A DNA stretch of 64,000 nucleotides, from NCBI RefSeq assembly GCF_963169125.1, contig NC_084795.1, positions 93,492,911-93,556,910 on the forward strand, written 5' to 3'. The translations under genes and the position numbers were made by a program. Within the stretch, counting starts at the first letter, position 1. Every line of letters starts with the position of its first letter. This DNA comes from Humulus lupulus. Lineage: Eukaryota > Streptophyta > Magnoliopsida > Rosales > Cannabaceae. Under the pieces are notes generated by a model, which was given only the letters and a program-made list of their open reading frames with translations, was not told where the DNA came from and searched no databases. Of this stretch, positions 34,886 through 46,920 are shown in pieces.

Positions 34886-35580
34886 GTTGTTGTCCGAGCA
34901 GTGGTTCTGTACGATCAGAGAACTTCTGGTAATTCTTCCACCCAAGATCCTTTAGCTTGTTTGAGCCGCTTCTTCAGGGTGTCTTTCAACGTTTTGTTTA
35001 CTGCTTCTTCTTTCCCATTCGCTTGTGGGTGAGCCACCGAGGAGAAACTCTTTGTAATGCCATGCCTAGCACAAAAATCAGTAAATAGATTGCTATCAAA
35101 CTGGGTACCATTATCAGACACTATCTTTTATGGAAGGCCATAGCGACATATGATATTTTTCACTAAAAAATCTAACACTTTCTTTGAGGTGATCATGGCT
35201 AATGGTTTAGCTTCAGTCCACTTAGTGAAATAATCCACATCAACTGCATGAACTGCACTCCTCCTTTCCCTTTGGGTAGTCTCCCAATCAGATCAATTCC
35301 CCATACTGCAAAAGGCCATGGACTTTGCATTTGTTTTAAAAGATTTGGAGGTGCTCTGGGTATCTTAGAAAATCTCTGACACTTATGACATTTCTTCACA
35401 TATTCCATGGAGTCCTCGTTTTTAGGCAAGAAAAATCCTTGTCACAAAATATTTTTAGAGAAACTTTGCCCCCTCAGCATGATCTCCGCAAAATCCCTCG
35501 TGTACTTCAGCTAACAAGTTTTTCAACTGGTCGGGCGTCACACACCTAAGTAGCGGCATAGAGTACCCTCTTCTATATAA
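34886..35580 (-). pseudogene. Integrase region of element 3, truncated
   Basis: The Zn-binding Cys pair (CHKCQRF) and GIDLIG lie in 35429-35199. The core with SDNGTQFDS lies in 35121-34915. Text ends in RTTART at the junction. A stop separates the core from the last part, and a frameshift lies near 35240. Confidence 0.85.
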
Positions 35581-36640
35581 CACCCCCTCCATCATGACAT
35601 ACCGAGCAGCCTATCTCATTGTCCTCTTGGCATCATTGCAGTTATCTGGTAAAGTGCCTTGTTCGAGGTATGTGATGATGGGTGTCATCCAAGTGTTAGT
35701 TACAGTAATTGGCATTGCTTCCTGCTCGGTGATACTTGGGTTTGCTAAGTATTCAACTGGCACTATGTTCAGAGTGTCAGCATCTTTTGCACTGGCTAAT
35801 TTTTCCAAGGCGTCTGCGTTGGAGTTCTGCTCTAATGGCACCAACTTGATTGTGTATTCTTCAAACTGTGCTAGCAAGTCCTTAGCTTTATTTAAGTATG
35901 CCACCATACGCAAACCTCTCGCCTAATATTCCACTAAAATTTGGTAGACCACCAGCTGAGAATCACTATTTACTTCAACTGACCGGGCATGTACATCTCT
36001 GGCCAATCGTAATCTTGCCAAAAGGGTTTCATAATTTGCCTCATTATTGGAGGCATTGAAACTGGACCTCAATGCGCAGTGGATTCAATGCTGCTCAAGT
36101 GTGATTAATATAAGCCTTTTTCCCGCATGATGTTCATTTGAGGATCTGTCCACATAAAGTTGCCAGGTAGGAAAAGTTTTTTCTACCCAGCTACATTTTC
36201 TGTCTGGTCGGGAATATCAGAAATTCTGGTGCATTCAGCAATGAAGTCCGCCAGATCTTGTCCTTTGATGGTTGATCGGGGTTGATAATTGATCTCGAAT
36301 TGGCCTAATTCAACATCCCATGTAAGTAACCAACCAGAAGTTTCTGGTTTTTGTAAAACTTGTCGTAAGGGCTGGTCGGTGAGCACTTTGATGGGATGCG
36401 CTTGAAAATATGGTCGCAGCTTGCGAGATGCAAGTACTAAACAATACGCAAGCTTTTCGATCATCGGGTATCTTAATTCTGCTCCTACCAACCGCTTGCT
36501 GACGTAGTAGACCGGATGCTGCACTTTATTTTCTTCTTGCATTAGAGCAGTGCTGATAGCATGCTCTGTGATTGCTAAATAAATGAAGAGGTCCTCCCCA
36601 TTTATGGACTTTGATAAAACTGGAGGTTGAGCCAAATGTT
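35581..36640 (-). pseudogene. RNase H region of element 3
   Basis: 36635-36183 is open and reads the RT/RNase H connection (YYVSKRLVGAELRYP) up to ADFIAECT. The RNase H core lies in 36180-35930 with stops. 35913-35611 holds the end, with ALEKLASAKDADTLN-like text. It carries several breaks. Confidence 0.8.
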
Positions 36641-37735
36641 TCTTTATGGCTTGGAATGCCTACTCGCATTCCTCCATCCAGTCAAATTTCTTGCTTCCTC
36701 TTAGTAAGTTAAAAAATGGGACACACTTGTCTGTTGATTTAGAAATAAATCTACTAAGAGTAGCAATCCGCCCAATCAAACTCTGCACATCCTTAGTTCT
36801 AGTCGGGGATTTCATTTCTATGAGCGCCTTAATCTTCTCAGGATTGGCCTTTATCCTGCATGAGTTAACAATAAACCCGAGAAACTTTCCAAAACGTACT
36901 CCAAACGAGCATTTGAGGAGGTTAAGCTTCATGCGATACTTTCGAAGTATTGAAAAGCACTCCCCCATATCTCGTACATGCCCCCATCTTCCTTTGACTT
37001 GACCAGCATGTCATCGACGTACAATTCCATGTTTTTGTCGATCAAGTCATGGAACATGCCATTCACTAAACGCTGATAGGTGGCACCTGCGTTCTTTAAG
37101 CCGAATGGCATAACATTATAACAATATAATACTATGTCCGTCCGGAAGCTGGTATGCTCCTCGTTGGGAGGGTGCATACTTATTTGATTATACCTAGAGC
37201 AAGCGTCCATGAAGGACAAAGTTTCATGACCAGAACTTGCGTCAACCAACTGGTCTATCCTGGGCAGGGGAAAATAGTCCTTGGGACATGCTTTATTCAA
37301 ATCGGTGAAGTCCATGCAGGTCCTCCACTTACCATTGGACTTGGGCACTAACACTAGGTTAGAAATCCAAGCCGGGTAGTAAGCCTCCCTGATGAACCCA
37401 TTTTCCTTCAGTCGCTCAACCTCTTCCTTTAGAGATCTTGCTCGTTCCTTGTCAAGCAAACTCCTCTTTTGCTGCACTATTGGGTAGTTTTCATCCACGT
37501 TGAGCACGTGTCTGATCACAATTGGTGAGATACCCACCATATCCTTGTGAGACCAGGCGAAGACATCTTGATTCCTTCGCAAAAATTCTACCAGTTGTGC
37601 TCTCACTTCCATCTTTAAATTATTTCCAACTTTGACCACTCTGGTCAGTTCGTTCTCATCTATCGGGACCTCCTCTAAGTCTTCCATAGGTCCTACTTCA
37701 CTCTCCAAATCCCCAAAGCGAGGATCAATGTCCAT
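36641..37735 (-). pseudogene. Reverse transcriptase region of element 3
   Basis: 37735-36929 is one open stretch of 268 codons with all central RT blocks: LVPKSNGKWR, FTDLNKACPKD, FPLPRIDQ, FMDACSRYNQI and LYVDDMLVKS with both catalytic Asp. A frameshift near 36970 moves the rest into 36968-36660. Of the three gypsy elements this RT is the most complete. Confidence 0.9.
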
Positions 37736-38347
37736 TCCCTCGCTTTGGGCAATGCCCTATTTGGTGACTTCATCATCGGATGGGGTATGTTGCTCATTAA
37801 TACCAGGAGTACTTTCCTGGTTGGTTACCTTTAAAACTTTCTCTTGGTTGGCTAAATTCACAATGTTATATTGGTCGATGTCCATCTTGTTTACTACTTC
37901 TTCTCTCTCTCCACACACAATCATGTTATTCTCCGTGGCTCCCTTCCATGCCTTAACCACTGAAGCATTATAGCATTCACTGGCTTCTCTTTGGTCTCCC
38001 TGGACACAGCCTATGCCTGCACTAGTTGGGAATTTCATAGAAAGGTTCCATATAGATATCGCTGCGTGTAGAGCCGTGAGTAGTGGTCGACCAATCACCA
38101 CATTGTACGCCGACGAACAATCTACTATCAAAAACTCTGTGATGACCATCTCGTGCCTAGGAGCGTCTCCTGCTGCGACCGGTAACTTGATTGTTCTGGC
38201 CAGTGACAATCCTTCTCCAGTGAACCCGTAAATAACTTGAGAGCATGGTTTCAAGTCATTGACAGACAACTTCATCTTTTCAAAAGATGACTTGTAGATA
38301 ATGTCCACAGAGCTTCCCGTATCAACTAGGCATCTCTTTACTTTCAT
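37736..38347 (-). pseudogene. Aspartic protease region of element 3
   Basis: An open stretch of about 196 codons with CLVDTGSSVDIIY, an intact D-T-G-S-S active site, then the VIYGFTGE flap-like segment and VVIGRPLLTALHA. It is separated from RT by a stop near 37757. Unlike elements 1 and 2, the catalytic Asp motif is kept. Confidence 0.82.
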
Positions 38348-40736
38348 GTTTGCAATTTGGACTGTAATGACGAGCGGGTCATTATGAGGATACCTTACAT
38401 GTCTAGCATCATCCTCTGTAAAAGTAAGAGCTCACTTTCGTATCGAGGATTCTTTGGAGGCCGCTCCTCTACAGGCATGACTTCTGATGTTGGTGTTGCA
38501 TCCAACTCATGTCGAAGTGTCTGGGCATATCTTTGCCTTACCTTATTACTATCCCCAGCCAAGTGTTGACCTCCACATATAGTGTCTAAAGTAAATTCCA
38601 CAGGCTCGGGTTGCAAGGGTGGAGATCGCTGTCGTTTGAACCCAGGATTGTTGTTGCTTCCTTCTCCTTGGGGTTTCTCTACCCGGTACTTTTTCAACTT
38701 TCCCAACCGGAGAAGAAATTCTATCTCGTCCTTGAGATGATTGCATTCATTCGTATCGTGACCATAATCTTCATGGAAACGAAAAAACTTATTCATGTCT
38801 CTTTTACTTATCTCTTTCCTGATGGGTGGGGGTTTCCGGTAGGGAACCTCTTAATGACTAGCGAGATATATTTCCGCCCGGCTGGCCGAGAGAGTGGTGT
38901 AATTAGTGAACCGAGGCTCATACTTGTTTGGCTTATCACTTGGACCCGACTTGGCCTTCTTTTCTTCATGGCAGTCAGACCTGTTATTTCCACGTTTCTT
39001 TCAACCATTTTGACTGTTTCCTCCATTCTTAGGAGGGTCAGCTAAACCGACCGGATTGTTTATGCCCTTCTCCTCTTTCTCGATCGCATCATTCAATTTC
39101 ATATACTTGTCCGCTCGATCAAGAAATTGTTGAAGTGTTGAAATTGGATTTCTATGTATACTATCCCACAAAGGGCTCTGATAAGTGATTCCAGAGGATA
39201 TGGCAACCATCTTCCCCTCATCTCCAACAACAGTTGCTCGGTTGGCTTCTCTCATGAACCTCTGTATATAATTCTTTAGAGACTCATCATTTCCTTATTT
39301 GATATCTGCCAAGTGGTTGGCATAAACTGGTGGAGTCCAGAAAACGCTGAATTATTTGCAAAACTCCTTCTTGAATGTTTCCCAAGAGGTAATGGAATTC
39401 GGCTTAAACTTCCAATACCATTCCTGGGCAGTATCTGACAATGTAGTTGGGAAAACTCTACACCGATAATCGTCACTTACCCCGAGCAGTTCCATCTGGT
39501 CTTTAAATTTCCCAACATGTCTCATGGGATCCACTTTTTCTGTATATACCGGCAGCACCGGTGCTTTATATTTTGCCGGCGGCTGGGCTGCTCTGATCCG
39601 GGCACAAAATGGACTGCCATTCCTGTGGTCTACCGCATCCATTCTGGAAGGTCATTTTGATAAACCCTGCACTGCAGTCGTTAGTGCGTCAAGATGGGCT
39701 TGGATGGCTGGTGCAACCGACGGGGCTCCAAGGTTTTGACCTCCTGGTCGGGCATTTCCATCTGGTGCACTGTCGCCAAGTATTTCTACTTGACCGGCAC
39801 GACGGTTCAGATCTTGACCTTCAACCGGGACGGTCCTCATTTTGTTGCCGATAACGTCCCTTAGATCCTTCCGGGAAGCATGTCCTCCTAACTGATCAAA
39901 CACCGTGCTCTTAGATTTTTCAAAGGGCTTACTACACGGGACCTGCTCTCTCCCATTACGCTGCTGGCCGGGATGTAGTGGCGGCTTTTCGGCACCGCCC
40001 GGGCAATCTCTTCCTCCTTGTTGGTCGTTGCCCTCTTTCTCCTTTGATCGATCGGTGTGATGACTATCAGCCTCATCCCGACCATATTCGTCTTTAAACT
40101 GTGAATTTTTCTTATCTCGAGGAGTCCTAGTCTGATTATGCCTGGGTGGAGTCTTCTTACCGCCTGACCGGTGACTCCGTGATCAAGAAGTTTCTGACTG
40201 ATGGCTCCTGGAATGGGTTCTAGAATTCTCCCTTTGCATCGAGGCAGTCCCGGAGCAGACCACATCATCTCCCCGACCAGTAGGGTTACTTCTACTTCTA
40301 TTTGGCCCCCAAGAATCGGCTCTGCCAGCGGACCTCTGATCAGCATTATTATTTCTTGCTCCCTTGGTGGCTGCTCGTGTTGTGTCTTGGGCATTGGCCT
40401 GGGTCAACTGAGTAGCCACTTCCATAGCAAGTGTTGCCTCACGATGTCGTCAATCGGCCTCCTCCTGCTGTCGCCTGATCTCTTCGCTTCTGGGATCCAT
40501 TTCCCGTCTTTGCTGCTCAAATGCAACCTTTTTCCTGGACATTTCCTTAGCGAAAGACTCCTGCCAAGCACTGAATTGCATCATCTCTTCCTGGAAATCC
40601 TCCATGGCATCTTGGAGTTGTTCGACCTCTTGAGTCGTCTCCTGGAGAAAGACCTTGGGCTCAGTGTCAGGGTTCTCAGGTGCAGGACCTTCTGATCTAA
40701 CAGGTTCTTTTGATGTACTGGGCTTCATGGGCGCCA
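38348..40736 (-). pseudogene. gag of element 3
   Basis: The likely start is the ATG at 40734-40736 (MAPMKPST). An acidic, Gln/Glu-rich coiled-coil segment (40730-40450) is followed by an Arg/Ser-rich part. The gag domain (DPMRHVGKFKDQMELL, EWYWKFKPNSITSW) is in 39642-39352. A zinc-knuckle-like segment (FRFHEDYGHDTNEC) with LKDEIEFLLRLG is in 38796-38395. Frames change at least four times. Confidence 0.82.
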
Positions 40737-40771
40737 TATTGGTAGGATAGTAGTGTGTTTCTTCTATTCGG

Positions 40772-40790
40772 GCTCTCAATGAAAGCACCA
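40772..40790 (-). other. Primer binding site of element 3
   Basis: TGGTGCTTTCATTGAGAGC on the minus strand, identical to that of element 1, four bases from the LTR. Confidence 0.7.
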
Positions 40791-40794
40791 AAAA

Positions 40795-41623
40795 TGTTGA
40801 CCACGATTTTGGCCAACAGCGAGTAGACGCAAAAATGACTGTAAACCTTGAATAGAAAATAAATGACACAAATAATTTTATAGTGGTTCAACCCTAATTT
40901 GTTGGTAATAGCCTAATCCACTTGGAGTTATGATATATGTAGCCTACACTTAAGATCAAATGAACCTGAGTCAATTGAGTTTCTCAAGTGTAAGTAGGAA
41001 AGTACAATATTTCTCTCTCTAAACTCTCAGAAAATGCTCCCAGAATGCCCCAAGTAACGGTCCCAAAGTCTCAAAACTAGAGAGTTTTTCCAGTCTCAAA
41101 AAGATCATATCCCCCCAATGATGCCATGAGCTCTTTATTTATAGGCTCATGGATTGTACATGAAAAATATCCCGTTTTGACGGAGTCCTTGGTTGTTTGA
41201 ACCAACTTCAATTAATAAAATAATAAACAAATTCAAATTACTACAATATAGCTATTACTTCTGGATATTTGAGAGATTCGCGCGACAGTTGCGAGCTATT
41301 CGGGTTGAAGTTGTTACTGAGGTTCTATAAAGAAGTCACTAGGCAGTTAACTCCCGAGATTCTGACACATTTGATCGGCTACGCCCTCAATTTGACATAG
41401 CTTGTCGGATGAAACCCATTTCTGAGACGACTGGTCGAATGAAACCCATCTCTGAGATGACTGGTCGGATGAACTACGTGTCTGGTCGAGTGAGTCTCAT
41501 TCTGAGTTGATTGGTTGGCTAAACCGTGTGTCTGGTTGGGTGATTCTCCGGTCGGGTAGATCATTTCCTGCCACCTGTCACCTCTGATTGCCACGTTATT
41601 AAAATAAAATTTTAGGGATAACA
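40795..41623 (-). repeat. Element 3, 5' LTR
   Basis: It starts TGTTGACCACG and ends AGGGATAACA on the plus strand. The TATA box is the complement of 41134-41143. No partner LTR is in the window. Near 41400-41500 a GTCGGATGAAACCCAT-like motif repeats about three times at about 30-bp steps. Confidence 0.8.
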
Positions 41624-42416
41624 ATTATTATTATTATTATATTTTTAATAAATATACTTGTCCATCTTTCATTTCTCTTTTTGTAGATTTTATTGAAAGA
41701 GATTTATAACTGTCATTGGGTATTTAGATGCTATACAAGAAGGATGCAGATTTGTAGAGACAGAATATGTCTTTAATGGCAGCGTTGATTTAGAGTTATC
41801 TATTTAGTCTTTCTTTGCACTTTGTTGCATAAGACTCTTTAGCAGTTGTGACTGCTTTGTTTAGAGATCTTCATGTTCGTTGTCTAATTTTCTACGAATA
41901 TTTTTTATTCATTTTCATCATCATGGATTAATTGTGTATAATCTTTGGGTGGATGAAGAATTTGTTTGACTCCTAATTTTATATAGGATATATGACATTA
42001 TATATATTTTTTCAATTATTATTCATTTCATTGCCAAAAAAAAAATGGTCCGTTTTCTTGTAAACAAAGTTGTTGAATAATTAGAACAAAATAAATAATG
42101 CAATAGTAATTTATAGTAACATATAACGTGGCAAAGAAGAATGAAACAAAATTAAGTGGAATAACGGTTAAAAAAATGTCATTCATTCCAATAATATTTC
42201 TTATAGAAATGATTTGGTATCCGATTCAAACTTTATTTCTACGTCCATTAAAAAAAAAAAAAAAAAAAACCTTTATTTCTACCGAATAATTATAATATAT
42301 CCTTGCAAAGCCCTTGAAATATAATATGAACATGTTTCCCGGCTGGTTTGCATAATCCTTCATCTAATCTCATGCTCATCACTCATCAATATCTCCTCAA
42401 CTACAAAAGTTGTCTG
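41624..42416. other. Intergenic and 3' flank of the TPT gene
   Basis: No gene. AATAAA on the minus strand (complement of 42272-42277) lies about 140 bp past the TPT stop and may serve as its poly(A) signal. A poly(A) run (42250-42269) is framed by two copies of CTTTATTTCTAC. Confidence 0.5.
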
Positions 42417-45400
42417 CTAAGACAATGCTGCTGCTCCTCCTGCTGAAGCTGCCGCTGCCTTCTGAAATAATGAAATGACCACAGAAATTTATGTGTCAAC
42501 TTATGTTAAATTAATCCAACGAATCACACTAGACTAGCAAAACTTGTTACTTCAAAAGCACAAGCTCTGATAAATTACTTGTTAAATTAACTTACCCTTT
42601 TCTCCTCCTCCATGTTTGCCTTTATCAAGGAATACATAGCCACACCAGCTATTGCTATGGCAGTACCAATACCAGTCTGTGTCGAGATCTTGTTGCCTGC
42701 CATTGTTATCATATAATATAACCATTGTATATCAGACTCAGAGACAAAATGTTAAGTAATAAACTCAATGAAAATGAATGGTTTGAAATGAGGGGTTGCT
42801 TACCGAAAACTACAATGGAGAACCCAATCACGAACACTCGCTTCAACACATTTCCAACTGCATGTGTTAACGGTGCCACTCGTTCCAGTGTGTTGGTAGC
42901 AAGCTGCAATTTATTACCATATAACAAACATTAAGTTACAATGATTGAGTTAACAAAAATCAATTCATTTTTAATCTCTGACAAACTAGTCCATATGGCT
43001 CATATACCTGATTGTATAGATGGTAGAACATTCCAATCCAGAATAAGTCGGAGATAAATTTGTACAGCCCCACTTTGGCAATAGCGTCTTTGAAGCCATG
43101 TTGCAACAGTTTGGGTCCCTCAATCTGAAATCCAATCCAATCAAATCAAACCAAAGAATCATTACCTTACTTAGCTTGTTGTACATGTCTGAGAGAAGTA
43201 CACTCACAATTACAGCTGGTGGGATGCAAACCAAGAGGGCAATGATGGAGATATAGGCATACACATTTGTACTGTCCATTCCTGTCTGTTGAGAAAAAGG
43301 GGAAAAAAAATTAAAACAAAGACCATCTCAAATAGTAATAACAGTCCTCATCAACCCATGATAGAGAAGTAATGTATGATAAACTAAAATCCCACTTTCC
43401 TAGAGATCTTACCATTGCTTTCTTTGAATAGATACTTCTGTATGTAAATGCAATGTTTGAAATCATTGCACTAACGAAACCAGTCCAGTTGAAAGAAAGT
43501 TCAGTCAGTGATGCCATTGAGACACCTAACACAAAACATACACATAAAGTAAGTGGATGGAATATATGAGTACAGAAATTACTTGATTTGCAGGATTGAA
43601 AATTAGCCACTGAAATATATTACTCTATGTCTTTAATACATATACAGCTAAATTTATAGGCACATGCTCCAGGGCTAAAGAGGTTACCAATTACAACAGG
43701 GGCCAATGATAGCCATAATGACAGGGGAATTTGATGGCCCAAAACGAACTGAGAAGCAGCAGCATTAAAGAATGGCTCCAGTGCTGTTGAAAGACATAAC
43801 AAAATGTTTAGCATTTACACCATCATAAATATTTTAATTCTGAGTGGAAGAAACCATCATTTTTTAAGCTTCATTCTCTCCCAAAAAAATTAATAAGGCA
43901 AGGAACCAAAGAAAAACGAAAGATGAGCACTAAAAAAACCAATATAGAACCAAGTCGTTCTTTGTATTTGCAAATATGTTACTTATAGATCAAAACTACA
44001 CCTACAACTAACTACAACTTCATCAGTTGAAGTTATCAACAAATAATTATCTCTGCTATAAGCCATCTAACTTTCAAGATGGAGATTATACCACTATACG
44101 TTCCTGTTCAAAACAGCTTCAGAGGCATATAGCTAAGCCACAACACAAGAATAAATGGTAGCGAAAAAACACACACGCGCCTGTTTTGATGCATCACTGT
44201 AAAGAGCACAAACAAATATCGAATGTTGTACCTTTAATAGTGTGTGTGAAAGAGACGGCCACGGCTGCAAATGATACATTGGACATGACATGTCCAAGGG
44301 CGTGACAGAATGCAACCGGGGTCAACAGTAACAAGAGCTCCTTATTGATAGGCTGCACGTACCAAAACAAACGATTCAACCATAGTTTCTCTTTGAAATA
44401 GAACATGTCAAATGCAGAAACTGAAACTTACAGCACGCTTAGGTAATCCAACAGCCCATGAAACGAGACAATAAGCCACTCCAACTAGGAGATGTATGAG
44501 AGACACAAAACTGCAAAATGGGGCATTAAACCATTAAAATTTGTCAATACTCAATACTAATGTGATGTACTCAAAGTTTTTGTATGGAGATAAGTCATTT
44601 GGAAGAGTTGACATACTATGGATAGGGGAAGTAGTTGTAGACCTTCTTGTTGAGTATGTTGAAGATGACGTTTAAAAAATACCTGAAATGAAAACACAAC
44701 CATTAAAGACAATTCAGATACCAAAACAGTTTAATCAGTGAAATTCAACTAAATGGGAAATACAATAGATTCTTACCACATGAAAAAGAAAAATCCAGTG
44801 ATTAGCCAAGGAAATCTCTCTCCAAAGCTCTTAGGCCTGCATTGGATCAAATGTAGCCATTATAGGCACGTGACATGACATGTGCAGTTAGTAACGCGTT
44901 AAAATGACTGAACACCGTGCAGTTAAAATCACAAGTTAAAACGACACGACATATCTTCCAGCAAAAAAAAACGACACGACATATCACGTGCATGAAATGC
45001 CATGGATGGAGCAGATCCAAAATTAATGTCAAGAAATTAAAAAAAAAAATCAGTCAAATAATTTTCTTTCCCAAAAAAAAAGAAGAATTGAAGAAGAGAA
45101 TCCTACTTCTCGGAAACTTCAATTTCACAACCGTCGGCATCGGCAGCTGCGGCCGTTACAAGAGGGAATTCAGCAGAACCTCGCCGTCTCAGCCGTTGAT
45201 CCAAAGCCGAAAATCCCATAAACTTGTTAGAAAGAGTATCCACACTTTTATTCTTACGACTTATGACATTCTCCGGCAGCGGCGAAAAAGCCAAGCCGCC
45301 GTTTGTTGAGGCTCTAGTGGTCACTGATCGAGACTTGAGAGCAACAACGCTAGGTGAAATCCTAATGGGTGACAAGTAAAGGGAAGAAATCCGAAACGTA

Positions 45401-45444
45401 CGGACGGGAGACTGAATCGGGTTGGTCACACTCACAGAAGCCAT
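42417..45444 (-). CDS. TPT: Chloroplast triose-phosphate/phosphate translocator, 12 exons
   Basis: It exchanges triose phosphate or 3-phosphoglycerate for phosphate across the plastid inner envelope, exporting fixed carbon. Exons on the minus strand: 45444-45107, 44836-44777, 44682-44617, 44510-44432, 44352-44232, 43783-43688, 43525-43413, 43285-43208, 43124-43008, 42903-42804, 42696-42596, 42461-42417. All introns are GT-AG. The sum is 1314 bp, 437 residues plus stop. Residues 1 to about 90 are Ser/Thr/Arg-rich and fit a transit peptide. The rest is the hydrophobic TPT-type drug/metabolite-transporter domain. TPT rather than PEP translocator is shown by [12 protein letters not shown] and [12 protein letters not shown]. 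Lys221, Tyr354 and the Lys377-Arg378 pair match substrate-binding positions known in an algal TPT structure. An ATG two codons upstream (45450) could also start it. The C-terminus is unusually Ala/Gly-rich. The gene looks intact. Confidence 0.95.
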
Positions 45445-45960
45445 ATTCATCGACTCAGAAAACAAAGAATGGAGACGAATTATCTCAGGGGCTAGAAAGA
45501 AGAATTCTAAGTCGTAGAAAAAATATATGGGGACGTTAAAATCAAGAATATGACAACTTTGTTTAATTGTTTTTATGTATAAAAACGGAGAAAACAGAGT
45601 GAAAACCCAACCAACCAAAATAAAAAAGAAGCTTTTTTTAATGGCAGTTATGGTACTGTAGAATGAGAAAGCTATGGGAGATTTTGAAAAAGGAGAATCT
45701 GGCCCAGTTTTGAAAACTTGGTTTGGAGAAGGAGATTAGAATTAAACAGAAGACTTTTTTGAGAGAGAAGAATTGAGAGCCTTGGAATTTGCGGGTGTAG
45801 ACTACGACCATAAACTAAATAGTAATAATAGCAGAGAGAGAGACTGAAACACAGACAGAAAAGGACTGTGTGACAGTAATAATGGACCCTTTGCTTTGCT
45901 TTTGCTGTTCATTATTGATTCGTTTATATATATATGTGTGTGTTTTGATTTATAATCCTA
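45445..45960 (-). promoter_or_regulatory. TPT 5' flank
   Basis: Upstream of the start codon on the minus strand. A TATATAAA string (complement of 45923-45930) lies about 480 bp before the ATG and could be a TATA box with a long leader. GA/CT-rich stretches (about 45770-45845) look like the CT-rich leaders common in plant genes. No transcription start can be proven here. Confidence 0.35.
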
Positions 45961-46498
45961 TTATGATTAGAATTCCCATTGTGAAAAGTATTATTATCAA
46001 ATAATTAAATTTAATCATCATGAAAAGATTTATTGAAATGTAACTTTTTAAGGAGGGCTTTTTAAATTTGTTTTTTATTATTATTTATACTCGTGATAGG
46101 TTATTAAAAAGTTATGACAGTTTTGTAAAAAAAATTAAAAGAATTATAATGAAAAGGTTAAAAAAAAATTAATAGGTCACGGCAAATCTGTATAGCCCAC
46201 AAAATTTACTCTTTTTTTTCCTCATATAAAATAAAATATAGAAAATTTGAGGAGGTTGCATATGATTTTGTAAATGTTTTTGTCATGCCTCTGCCGTATT
46301 TATTTGTCTTTTGGATGTATATTTAGTTTGTGTGTTATGTAATGTTAATACTACACTATGAATAAAGAATGAGTTTTACTTAGTTGGAAAAAAATTCATT
46401 TTTAAATTATAACATATATACTTCATAATTTGAATCAAGATCATGTAAGAATTTTATTTGGATTTATATTAACATTTTAATTGTTTTTATTAAAATAT
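45961..46498. other. AT-rich intergenic DNA
   Basis: I see no gene, RNA or clear repeat in this stretch. Confidence 0.5.
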
Positions 46499-46902
46499 GA
46501 GAGGTTAGATCGTTCTTTGTTGTATTAGCCCATATAATCTATAGTTAATAGACTTAGTAGCTGTGTGAAGTTTAGTTAAAGCAAAAGTGTAAGCATTTTA
46601 GTTGACTGAAATCTCTAGATCCAGTCTAACTAGTAGGGTTATGTAGCTAAATCTCTTCCCTAATTCTATAGATACATATTGTCTCATGACAATTATATGG
46701 TGATTGTATTTTCGTTGATCTATTTGATTTGTTTCTAATTTAGAGATCTATGGAAGAAGACTTAATTTGTTAGTACTGCACTACCAAATCTCAATTATTG
46801 CTATGGAAGAATCAGATATGTGTTCTTAATTATTTTTTAATTTCTCGTTGTATTTTAAATTATATATAATCTTGTATCATGGTGTTTTATGAATTTCTAA
46901 CA
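46499..46902 (+). repeat. 5' LTR of a Copia remnant
   Basis: A likely LTR from TGAGAGG to TTCTAACA, with the last 260 bases matching 49374-49620. The primer site follows directly. The 5' boundary rests on the TG and is less certain. Confidence 0.65.
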
Positions 46903-46920
46903 TGCGGTATCAGATTGCAT
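46903..46920 (+). other. Primer binding site of the Copia remnant
   Basis: TGCGGTATCAGATTGCAT resembles TGGTATCAGAGC, the usual Copia site that pairs with initiator tRNA-Met, and follows the LTR end directly. Confidence 0.6.

Larger units (their letters stand above)
34886..41623 (-). mobile_element. Element 3: 3'-truncated Ty3/gypsy element
   Basis: The minus-strand order is 5' LTR (40795-41623), primer site, gag, protease, RT, RNase H, integrase. It is cut inside integrase by the Copia LTR at 34885. The 3' LTR and any antisense gene are gone. It has the same primer site and similar pol text as elements 1 and 2, so probably the same wider group. Its RT and protease motifs are better kept than theirs. 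Confidence 0.88.

Noticed and set aside
432..41623. Endogenous plant virus (caulimovirid) origin for the RT genes
   Set aside because: All have integrase, LTRs or primer sites and the gypsy order, so they are LTR retrotransposons.
45103..45618. Start of TPT at the far upstream ATG (45618)
   Set aside because: It would add 58 residues of hydrophobic, non-transit-like text; the ATG at 45444 gives a normal transit peptide and length.
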